Source: Paracoccus liaowanqingii (GTDB lineage: Bacteria > Pseudomonadota > Alphaproteobacteria > Rhodobacterales > Rhodobacteraceae). Taken from it: a DNA stretch of 64,000 nucleotides. The first letter of the stretch is position 1, and every line of letters begins with the position of its first letter. Positions 16,650 through 24,237 of the stretch are shown piece after piece. Where the stretch lies: the NCBI RefSeq assembly GCF_004683865.2, contig NZ_CP040758.1, positions 1 through 64,000 of the forward strand, in the 5' to 3' direction. The notes below the pieces were generated by a model that worked only from the letters and a program-made list of their open reading frames with translations, was not told the DNA's origin and searched no databases. The position numbers and the translations under genes are program-made.

Positions 16650-16997
16650 TTGACCCGACGTGCCCTGACCGATGCCCAATGGGCGATCATCGAACCCTTT
16701 TGCCTCGGAAAACGGTCTGATCCTGGCCAAACGGGGCGCGATCCGCGCCTGTTCGTCGAGGCGGTCCTGTGGATCGTGCGGACGGGTGCTCAGTGGCGCG
16801 AATTGCCCGATGAGTTTGGAAAGTGGAATTCTGTGTTCAAGCGTTTTCGCCGGTGGGTGAAGGCTGACGCTTTCTACAGAATGTTCAAAATTTTGAGCAC
16901 GGTCGCCGACTTTGAATACGCAATGATCGACGGCTCGATTGTCAAGGTTCACCGTTCTGGTCAGGGCGCAAAAGGGGGACTCAAAGCCAAGCCATAG
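16650..16997 (+). CDS. IS427-group transposase OrfA
   Basis: A 115-residue N-terminal half of an IS5-family transposase (DUF4096). It contains QWAIIEPFCLGKRSDPGQTG, RLFVEAVLWIVRTGAQWREL and FEYAMIDGSIVKVHRSGQGA; Asp in MIDG is the first catalytic residue. Near its end is A4G5 (16970-16978). A -1 shift there joins it to OrfB through GGTQSQAIGRSRGG, giving the complete transposase. Confidence 0.85.
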   Translation: MTRRALTDAQWAIIEPFCLGKRSDPGQTGRDPRLFVEAVLWIVRTGAQWRELPDEFGKWNSVFKRFRRWVKADAFYRMFKILSTVADFEYAMIDGSIVKVHRSGQGAKGGLKAKP

Positions 16998-17014
16998 GGC
17001 GCTCGCGGGGCGGC

Positions 17015-17401
17015 ATGACGACCAAGATATTGGCGTTGACGGACGCCCTTGGAAACCTTGTCGATTTCCGCCTCCTGCCAGGGCAGGCACATGATCTGCG
17101 CGCGGTGCCAGAGTTGATCAGTAACCTTAGTGCTGATTACCTGCTCGCCGACCGCGCCTTCGATGCCGATTGGCTGCGAGCCGAGCTGAGCGAACGCAGG
17201 ATTGTCCCGGTCATCCCGCCAAAAGCCAACCGACGGTTTCCCGCCGCATTCGATAAGGACACCTACAAATGGCGCCATCTGATTGAGAATTACTTTGGAA
17301 AGCTCAAGGAAAACCGGGGTATCGCCATGCGCTCGTGCAAAACCGACGAAAGCTTCAAGGCGTTCATCTCGATTGCAGCCACAGTCATTCAGCTAAGATG
17401 A
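17015..17401 (+). CDS. IS427-group transposase OrfB
   Basis: A 128-residue C-terminal half with LTDALGNLVDFRLLPGQAHD, DYLLADRAFDADWLRAELSE (second catalytic Asp in ADRAFD) and YKWRHLIENYFGKLKENRGI (Glu in the IENYFGKLKENR helix). It is expressed as a fusion with OrfA by frameshifting; the ATG at 17015 is internal to the natural fusion. Confidence 0.85.
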   Translation: MTTKILALTDALGNLVDFRLLPGQAHDLRAVPELISNLSADYLLADRAFDADWLRAELSERRIVPVIPPKANRRFPAAFDKDTYKWRHLIENYFGKLKENRGIAMRSCKTDESFKAFISIAATVIQLR

Positions 17402-17575
17402 ACGTCAACAGGCCCTAAAGATCCGGCTAATGGAACGGAAGCTCGGGGCCGAACTGACCGCGCATCTGGGCTATGAGGCCGGTGCCGAGGCTTAGTCGGA
17501 ACAATCCAACCGCCGCAATGGTACGGCAGCTTCGAGCCGGAGCTGGTGAAGAAGGGCCAGACCCGGATCGACGGG

Positions 17576-18052
17576 TGTGCATCAGATGGAAAGCACCGCA
17601 GGCTTTGTCGATTTGCGTCATGGTCGGCTGCATGCCGAAGCAGGGCACAGGATGTGGGTACTGCCCCATCCGGAAGGTTGAATGACCAGCACCATGACGG
17701 ATGACCTTCGTCCGAGCTCGCTCTTCGATACGGTCAACCGGGTTGCACCACCGAAGATGAGGTCCGAGCCTCCCGCCCTGCTCCACTTTCGGACCTCGGA
17801 TTTCGGCGAGCATTATCGGCACCTGCAGGGGAAGGACCTTTTGTCGCAATCGGCTGGTCCCGCCGCCACATTTCCGGATCAAAACGTGCTGCAAGGCTGA
17901 TCCGGCGCAATTGCACATCCTTCCGAGCCGGTGGCAGGATTGTGGGCTTAAGATAAGATCACTACAAGAGCACAAGCGAGGTCGCCTCGAGAGCAAAGAT
18001 TTCCAGCTCTTGCACGAAGCGACGTAAAGATCCCACAAGGAAAACGGCGAAA
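17576..18052. other. Decayed sequence, no supported gene
   Basis: Open frames occur on both strands (for example 17682-17900 on +) but none gives a recognisable protein, and none has a clear start. Probably eroded IS sequence between the IS256 scar and the sulfotransferase gene. Confidence 0.35.
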
Positions 18053-18694
18053 GTGGCTATCATTGTCGACAAGATCAGACTGGCATATTTTCCTTCTCCG
18101 AAAGTCGCCTGCACTTCCGTGAAATACATGTTCTACAAGCTGGAGAACGGGCGGGATTTCGTGGATGGCATCCGAAACAGCACCATGTTTCACATCCACA
18201 GCTACTACGGATCGTCACCGTTCTCCGCAGCACCCTTGGACAGACTGGCAGCGCATGAAAGGATCTGCATCGTCCGCGATCCGATCAAGAGATTTTTGTC
18301 CTGCTATTCGAACCGGGTTCTGTTCCACAGGGAATTGTCGGAACACCATTTGTCCCCCGAGGCCATTGCCGCGGGCGCGGTGCCCGATCCCTCTCTAAAG
18401 ATCTTCACCGAGCGCCTAAATATCTACCGGAAGCATTCCTCCTCCATTCGTCATCACACCGATCCTCAGACCCATTTCATCGGCCCTGATCCAAAGTTCT
18501 ATTCAAAGATCTACCAGATGGGCAATCTGGACGAGCTGGCCTCAGATCTGTCCCTGAAATCCGGCATAGAATTGGATCTGCCCCATGCTCAGAATGGCGG
18601 CGAGAAGATCAATCCTCGCGAGCTGTCCGCAGATTTGCTCGACAGGATCCGCGAGTTCTACCGCAAGGATTACGAGGCCTACAACTTCGTCTGA
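18053..18694 (+). CDS. Sulfotransferase family protein
   Basis: A 213-residue protein that probably transfers sulfate from PAPS to a carbohydrate. The 5'-phosphosulfate-binding loop is FPSPKVACTS at residues 13-22. The 3'-phosphate-binding motif is ICIVRDPIKRFLSCYSNR at 71-88, with Arg and Ser in the expected places. This is the carbohydrate sulfotransferase type (family 2) found in polysaccharide loci. Neighbours are glycosyltransferases, consistent with sulfation of a surface glycan. A hairpin starts at the stop codon. Confidence 0.78.
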   Translation: MAIIVDKIRLAYFPSPKVACTSVKYMFYKLENGRDFVDGIRNSTMFHIHSYYGSSPFSAAPLDRLAAHERICIVRDPIKRFLSCYSNRVLFHRELSEHHLSPEAIAAGAVPDPSLKIFTERLNIYRKHSSSIRHHTDPQTHFIGPDPKFYSKIYQMGNLDELASDLSLKSGIELDLPHAQNGGEKINPRELSADLLDRIREFYRKDYEAYNFV

Positions 18695-18713
18695 CAGCGC
18701 AGCCGCGCTGTCA
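18692..18713 (+). terminator. Hairpin starting at the sulfotransferase stop codon
   Basis: TGACAGCGC, loop AGCC, GCGCTGTCA: perfect 9-bp arms; the first three bases are the stop codon. No T-run follows, so it may be a weak terminator or an mRNA 3'-end stabiliser. Confidence 0.4.
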
Positions 18714-19368
18714 GCAATGGTGGTGGACCAGCCGCACCCTGAGATACCTTGGATCACGACCAATCCTCGGCAGCGACGCGTTCCACGGGGCCTTGGCGCG
18801 CAAAATTCGCCTTGGATTCATGACGGGGATCAGAGGTAGTAGCTGGGCGGCATGAGCTCACTTCCGAAGACGGTCTACAAGACCACGAACTAGTATGGCT
18901 ATAACCAGGCGCTGAGGCAGCGTGGATCGCTGACGGTCAGGTTTGATCCGGCAGTGAAGTGGGAAGCTGCGCCCTCCGGGAGGCGTGGCCGCCAACAGAC
19001 CTACAGCACTGCAGCCATCCAGATGTGCCTGACGATCAAAGTCCTCTTTGGCATGGCGCTTCGGCAAACGACGGGGTTCGTCACAAGCCTGCTGAAGCTG
19101 GCCGGTCGCGACTGGTCTGTGCCCAATTTAAGCACTTTGCTAATGACTGGTCCGAATTCCTGCGACCACCTTTGCCGTCGGAAAGCGGTCACATCATCAA
19201 TGCCCATCGACTGTTACATGTACCCGCTGTAATAGTAAAAAATATTGAGATTCTTGTTAAAGGTGAGTCATGGCAGCTTGGCGCTGAACAAATGTTCAGC
19301 TTGGTATGCCGCAGCCTGTGCATCTAGCCGAAGAATTCGTCTAGGTCATTTTAAATGGAGAACAGGAT
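18714..19368 (+). pseudogene. IS5 (IS903-like) transposase remnant and flanks
   Basis: From about 18860 to 19145 the plus strand encodes KTVYKTTN-stop-YGYNQALRQRGSL, FDPAVKWEAAPSGRRGRQQT, then CLTIKVLFGMALRQTTGFVT and SLLKLAGRDWSVPNLSTL. This is the N-terminal half of an IS903-like IS5 transposase with an internal stop; after 19145 the frame is lost. Same family as the intact gene at 29603-30523 but not the same element. Confidence 0.65.
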
Positions 19369-20484
19369 TTGGATATAAATTTGAATGAATATGGTATTCC
19401 TCATCCTGACACCGGCTGGTCTAGGGGCAGAACTGTCATTGAGAATGCAGTGTTCGCTCCGCCTGTTGACGACTTTGGACCGTACCCTACTTGCGGCGTG
19501 TTTGATAAAAACGGTGACGTTCCTACCGCTGCTCATTGGCGTGAAAATAAAAGAGTATCACAACCGGTTTGTGAAAGGCCGAAACCGACCGCATACTTGT
19601 CAGGAACCCACATATATGGCGGCTTCCTGTTCGGCCACTTCGGCCACTTCTTAGTTGAGTCCCTGACGCGTCTATGGGTTACGGATGAACCATATGCTAA
19701 AAGTTTCCTGTTTATGCCGAGGCGCGAGAACTGCAAGTCATTCAGATCGTACCAAACAGCCATGCTTGACATTCTTGCGCCTGATGTTCCTGCTCAACTT
19801 GTTTCACAAGCTGTCGAGGTAGAACGTTTAATAATCCCTGGGCAGGCATTTGGTTTAGGTGCCATATCTCGGGGGACACCTGAGTTTAGAAGCATGCTGC
19901 GGGCGAGGATGTCTAAACTACCTACAAACGGCCCAAAAAAAATATATATTTCGCGCACTCTTCATAGCGCGGTTGGGGGTGTGCTTAACGAAGAAATTCT
20001 CGAAGAGAACTTTGCCGAGAACGGCTATACTATAATGCATCCTCAAAAAATGAGCATTAGCGAGCAATTAATTTGGTATAATTCAGCTGAATATATTGTA
20101 GGCGTGGACAGTTCTGCATTTCATCTTTATGCATTTGTCGGCCGACCTGACCAAAAAGTCGCGTTAATTTTGCGTCGAAACGTTGACGCTGTAAGTCATA
20201 TTGTAAGTCAGATTGAAGGGATGATTGAGCGTCAACCGACGATCATCAACTCTTTAGTAGCAGAATGGATGCCTGAAAGGTATAAATTCGGGTTTCATCA
20301 AAGTTTAGGCGAGGCTAATCATGATGATATCCGTATAAAATTGATCTCTGAAGGCTTCTTGAAATCAGAGAAAAAATGGCGAGTTCCGACTTCAGATGAA
20401 GCATTGACTGCGGTAAGAATAGGAGAGAAATCTAAAGGCGAGACGCTTGTAAGACGAGTATTGCAAAAAAGAATATTCGCTTAA
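19369..20484 (+). CDS. Glycosyltransferase family 61-like protein (1)
   Basis: A 371-residue GT61 (DUF563) type protein. Characteristic parts are YGGFLFGHFGHFLVESLTRL, a central GPKKIYISRTLHSAVGGVLN and YTIMHPQKMSISEQLIWYNS then AEYIVGVDSSAFHLYAFVGR. GT61 enzymes transfer pentoses or other sugars to glycans; the acceptor is unknown. A TTG start at 19369 is used since upstream is closed; GGAG lies 10 bases before. AT-richer than the 22-26 kb genes, so of separate origin. Confidence 0.8.
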   Translation: MDINLNEYGIPHPDTGWSRGRTVIENAVFAPPVDDFGPYPTCGVFDKNGDVPTAAHWRENKRVSQPVCERPKPTAYLSGTHIYGGFLFGHFGHFLVESLTRLWVTDEPYAKSFLFMPRRENCKSFRSYQTAMLDILAPDVPAQLVSQAVEVERLIIPGQAFGLGAISRGTPEFRSMLRARMSKLPTNGPKKIYISRTLHSAVGGVLNEEILEENFAENGYTIMHPQKMSISEQLIWYNSAEYIVGVDSSAFHLYAFVGRPDQKVALILRRNVDAVSHIVSQIEGMIERQPTIINSLVAEWMPERYKFGFHQSLGEANHDDIRIKLISEGFLKSEKKWRVPTSDEALTAVRIGEKSKGETLVRRVLQKRIFA

Positions 20485-20499
20485 CGCGGCTTTGTTAAG

Positions 20500-21555
20500 T
20501 GTCCTATCCCGGATGATCACATAGACCCTCGCCGGATCGCGTTTTTCGCGGCAAGATCGATCCTGGGCGAGTTTCGGGACGAAAGGCGAGGATGCTGATC
20601 TCTCTTCACAAGCAGGCAGCGACGACACCGAAGATACGGGCCGCGATCCAAACAAGCACGGAGCCGACCTGGATGGTGGTGGCGCGCTACAGCATCTCGG
20701 AGCAGACGTTCTAGAAGTGGCGGAGCCGGAACAGCGTCCATGACCGAAGCCGCACGCCGCACAGGTTTCAGTCGACGCTCACGCCCGCGCAAGAAGCTGT
20801 GGCAGTGGCACTGCGCAAGTTCCCTGCTGTTACCGCTGGATGACCTGCTGTCGGTGGTGCGGGAGTTCCTGAACCCGGATGTCTCGCGCTCGGGGCTGGA
20901 CCGCTGCCTGCGCCGGCATGGCGTGGGCAATCTGCGTGCGCTGAAACCTGCCCTGCCACGACCTGCACACGGGGCCTTCTAGGCCTTCAAGGCCTACGAG
21001 CCGGGCTACGTGCATGGTGACGTGAAATACCTGCCGCAGATGGCCGACGAGGACCGGCGGCGATACCTGTTCGTGGCTATCGACCGCGCCACGCGATGGG
21101 TCTTCGTGCACATCTACCCAGCCAAGACTGCTGCCAACGCCCGCCGTTTTCTGAGGGATCTGGAACGCGACGCGCCGATGACGATCACCCGTGTGCTTAC
21201 CAATAACGTCCTATGTTGAGACGGATTTGCCGATCGTCTGTTCGGACTTCGCCGCCGGGGGCCCACCGGCAACCACGATTTCGACCGCCTCTGCGCCGAT
21301 CTCGATATCGAGCATTGCATGGCCCGGCGATACACCCGCAGACCAATGGTAAGGTCGAAAGCTTTAGGCCGGATCGAGGACGTCCGCAGCGGCGAGGATC
21401 TAAAACAAACCATCCTGCGCTACGTCCGGCTCTACAACGGTCAGCTACCGCAATCAGTGCTGAAGGGCCGAAAGCCCATCGATGAGCTCGAAGACTGGCA
21501 GAAACAAAGGTCCGACCTGTCAGCCGGCGGCCTTATAATCACGCGGAATGTGACA
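20500..21555 (+). mobile_element. IS481-family element, inactivated
   Basis: Ends: TGTCCTATCCCGGATGATCA (left, from 20500) and the complement of a TGTCACATTCCGCGTGATTA end (right, to 21555), similar at roughly two-thirds of positions. The transposase frame inside is broken by stops and frameshifts, so the element is immobile. It separates the GT61 gene from the next glycan genes. Confidence 0.7.
20593..21540 (+). pseudogene. IS481-family transposase, frameshifted
   Basis: Pieces in different frames: MLISLHKQAATTPKIRAAIQ near the start, then SLLLPLDDLLSVVREFLNPD and SRSGLDRCLRRHGVGNLRAL, then YVHGDVKYLPQMADEDRRRY and LFVAIDRATRWVFVHIYPAK with the D.KY and AIDRATRW catalytic parts. Stop codons lie near 20713, 20980 and 21217 and further frame changes follow. 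It ends ILRYVRLYNGQLPQSVLKGR. Confidence 0.8.
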
Positions 21556-21654
21556 TCTATAAAATATCAATGTGATTGCACCCTTGCACAGCTCTCGCGA
21601 GAATGGCAATACTTCATAGTATCTTATCTAAATTGGGCTCCGTAGGTTATATAA

Positions 21655-21957
21655 ATGACTAAAATTTTTACTAATAAAAATTATTCTAAAATATATTTGC
21701 ATGCCGCAACACGTGGTTCGTCGCGACCCTTAGTGATTTATTTTAAGATTCGGCCTAGCGGGAAGGTATTATTTGGAGTAGGGAGTAAAGTTATTTCAAA
21801 TCTTAAAAATAATACTGCTTGCGTATTCAAAAAATTAAGAATTCAATATCGAGAATTGAGTAAGAAAAATTTCCTCACCCCGGTAAAAAGTAAAATTGAT
21901 GATCGAGATGTAGTGACTTACGGGTCAGGCCTTGGAGGTTATGGTGTTTTCTCATGA
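21655..21957 (+). pseudogene. Alpha/beta-hydrolase-like protein, N-terminal part only
   Basis: A 100-residue ORF, AT-rich. It has PLVIYFKIRPSGKVLFGVGS and ends DRDVVTYGSGLGGYGVFS-stop. GSGLGGY is the nucleophile-elbow motif that in the neighbouring genes is GTSMGAY or GTSMGGY. All sequence after the nucleophile is missing. The following gene starts inside this elbow in another frame, so this looks like a recombination junction that cut off the hydrolase domain. Confidence 0.55.
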
Positions 21958-24181
21958 ACGCCCTGCCCTAGACCAACCAAATCCTTGGGCATCGAATGCG
22001 GTCCGAACAGTCGTCACGACCGTCAAGAACGAAGCGCCGTTCCTTCTGGAATGGTTGTGCTATCACCGGCTAATCGGGTTCAACCGCTTCGTTATTTATT
22101 CGAACGACTGCACCGACGGCACGCATGAGATGCTGCGTCTGTTGAACGATGCCGGTCTGGTCCATCACTATGACAACAGTTCACCGTCTCCTAACGCTCA
22201 CCAGGATCCGCAACGGCGAGCCTACGCTCGTGCTATGGCTCTTTCCGAAGTGACGACAAGCGATTGGGTTGCCGTGTTGGACGGAGACGAATTTTTCACT
22301 ATCAATGCGGGCGAAGGAACGCTTGACGATCTGTTTCATGCCCTTCCCCCACGTACGGATGCAGTGGCCGCACAATGGCGTATTTTCGGGAATAATGAAG
22401 TCATTCTTTTTCATGCCGATGAATTGCAAATCACCCAATTTTGTATGGCCTCTCCCAAGGAGATTCATTTCTTCTATAGCCAATTAGCGGTGAAATCTCT
22501 TTTCAGGCCCTACCCTGTTCAACAACTGGGGGTGCATCGGCCAGTATTCAAAATAAATTTTGGAACGCCAGAGAAACCAATCATGTTTGTCAACGGCTCT
22601 GGTGCAGATGTAACCAACCGGTTTCTTCAGCGGAGTTGGTGCATGGATCATGATATGTCGGGCTTCGATCTGTGCCACGTCAATCATTACATGATCCGAT
22701 CCAGCGAAGTGTTCCTGATGAAGCGGTGGCGCGGCACCGCCAACAGCTCAAACGTGGAACGGATCAATTTCGATTATTTTAACAGGTATAATATGAATGT
22801 GGTCCCTGAAACGGGAATCACCCGTTGGGCGGACCGCGTCACCGCCGCCCGTTCGGATCTGATCCGTCAAATTCCCGAGTTGGGACGCTTACAGGCGGCG
22901 GCAGGAGAGACTTATCGCGCCCAGATCGACATGCTCAAGGCGCAACTGAAGGCCGAAGCCCCCGACCAGTATGAACTTCTGTTCAATCCTGAAGCGCAGC
23001 GTCGAGATACGGCGCGGCGCCAGGAAGAGCTGGAAAGTATGCTGACCAGACAAAAGAAGCGCGCCGCCGCTGAGATCGAGGACGCCTCGGCGGCGGCGGC
23101 ACAGCCGCGCCATATAAGGGCCTCGCCCATCCTTCTTGCACCGCTGACCTCCGAGACGCTGGTGCCGGTCATGCCCCTGCTGTCGATGACCCCTTGGGCA
23201 ACCCTGCCCGATGACCCGCTAGACGTCGCGCGGACCCGCATCGCCGCCGCGGACCCTCAGCCGCAGGGCGCCCAGTCCGCGGACCTTCCGCCCCAATGGC
23301 TGATCGATCTGCGCCGCTCGCCCTACAAGCGCGGCTTTTATCATTCGGAAGAAGAATTTGCCGCCCTGCATGTCGAACGCAAGCGGGCACATCTGTTTGT
23401 CACCTTCGACAATCTCTCGCAAGTGGGCCTGACCGGGATCGATCGCGATGCCTGGGGCTATGAATTTGGGCGCAAGTCGGATTGGTCGCAGCTGGGCATC
23501 TTCGCGTTCCGGGCCAACTGGTTCCGCAACCCGCTTCTGTTCGATTACCTGCGCCAGCTGCGCGATGCGAAGCTATTCGAGCGCTATCAAACGGTGACAT
23601 TCTCGGGCACCTCAATGGGGGCCTATGCCGCCTGTGCCTTCTCGTCGTTGGTGCCTGGCGCCCAGGTCATCGCCTTTTCGCCGCAATCGACCCTGTCGGC
23701 CGGCCTCGTCCCCTGGGAGGGCCGGTTTCCCTCGGGGCGGGCCGCCGACTGGCGGGGCGATTTCAGCGATGCCACGACCGAGACGGCCGGAGCCAGCCGG
23801 GTCTTCCTGATCTACGACCCCCTGGACGAGAATGACCGCGCCCATGCCGAGCGGTTCGCGGGCGACAACATCACGCATCTTCGCGCTCCGATGGCAGGCC
23901 ACAAGACGGCCCTGCGGCTGCGCCAAGCCGATCTTCTTAGTAAGGTGGTCCGCGGACTGGCCATGGACGGCCTGAGCCCGAAAGATTTCCGGGCCCTGTA
24001 TCGCTCGGCCCGGATGCAACCCTGGTACCTCAACGCCCTGGGACATCGGCTGGCCGCGCGCGGTCGCAGCGACTGGCTGTCGCGCCTGGCGCAGATCGCG
24101 CGTCAGAACGGGCGCCCCAATGTCGCCAAGAACATGGAGATCAGCGCGCGTCCTGCGTCAGCCGCGAATGTCATGCCCTAG
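21941..24181 (+). CDS. Glycosyltransferase (GT2_4-like) fused to alpha/beta-hydrolase-like domain (1)
   Basis: About 746 residues. Domain 1 (about 15-300): a Glyco_tranf_2_4-type glycosyltransferase with VRTVVTTVKNEAPFLLEWLC, RFVIYSNDCTDGTHEMLRLL and the metal-binding DGDEFF motif near residue 113. A coiled, Ala/Glu-rich linker follows (about 315-390). Domain 2 (about 440-735): serine-hydrolase-like fold with nucleophile elbow GTSMGAY near 555, AFSPQSTL after it, an acidic YDPLDEND motif and a late His in GHKTALRL. It probably modifies and decorates a surface glycan. The start is ATG 21941 or GTG 21944, behind GGAGG. Confidence 0.72.
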   Translation: MVFSHERPALDQPNPWASNAVRTVVTTVKNEAPFLLEWLCYHRLIGFNRFVIYSNDCTDGTHEMLRLLNDAGLVHHYDNSSPSPNAHQDPQRRAYARAMALSEVTTSDWVAVLDGDEFFTINAGEGTLDDLFHALPPRTDAVAAQWRIFGNNEVILFHADELQITQFCMASPKEIHFFYSQLAVKSLFRPYPVQQLGVHRPVFKINFGTPEKPIMFVNGSGADVTNRFLQRSWCMDHDMSGFDLCHVNHYMIRSSEVFLMKRWRGTANSSNVERINFDYFNRYNMNVVPETGITRWADRVTAARSDLIRQIPELGRLQAAAGETYRAQIDMLKAQLKAEAPDQYELLFNPEAQRRDTARRQEELESMLTRQKKRAAAEIEDASAAAAQPRHIRASPILLAPLTSETLVPVMPLLSMTPWATLPDDPLDVARTRIAAADPQPQGAQSADLPPQWLIDLRRSPYKRGFYHSEEEFAALHVERKRAHLFVTFDNLSQVGLTGIDRDAWGYEFGRKSDWSQLGIFAFRANWFRNPLLFDYLRQLRDAKLFERYQTVTFSGTSMGAYAACAFSSLVPGAQVIAFSPQSTLSAGLVPWEGRFPSGRAADWRGDFSDATTETAGASRVFLIYDPLDENDRAHAERFAGDNITHLRAPMAGHKTALRLRQADLLSKVVRGLAMDGLSPKDFRALYRSARMQPWYLNALGHRLAARGRSDWLSRLAQIARQNGRPNVAKNMEISARPASAANVMP

Positions 24182-24237
24182 GGTTGCAAGACCGGCCTTC
24201 CGGATGCACGCTGATCCCTCAATTTCGAAAGCCCCAG

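Larger units (their letters stand above)
16576..17417 (+). mobile_element. IS5-family element (IS427 group), copy B, uninterrupted
   Basis: An 838-bp body (16578-17415) with 16-bp imperfect inverted repeats (GGGTCTGTTGACGTT and the complement of GGGCCTGTTGACGTT) and TA on both sides (16576-16577, 17416-17417). It carries orfA and orfB in different frames. It matches copy C (55601-57790) in both proteins and in length once the IS1111-group insertion is removed, so it is the empty-site version of that element. Confidence 0.92.
16548..17575 (+). pseudogene. IS256 transposase N-terminal remnant split by IS427-type element
   Basis: Left piece (16548-16575): [12 protein letters not shown]. Right piece (17418-17495): ERKLGAELTAHLGYEAGAEA-stop. 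Further on, in another frame, FEPELVKKGQTRIDG (about 17528-17575). Together these are the N-terminal region of an IS256 mutator transposase (usual form [31 protein letters not shown]). It contains stops and frameshifts and was later hit by the IS at 16578-17415. Confidence 0.65.

Noticed and set aside
17682-17900. Plus-strand ORF of 72 codons
   Set aside because: No ribosome site, no recognisable product, and in a stretch of eroded IS sequence.
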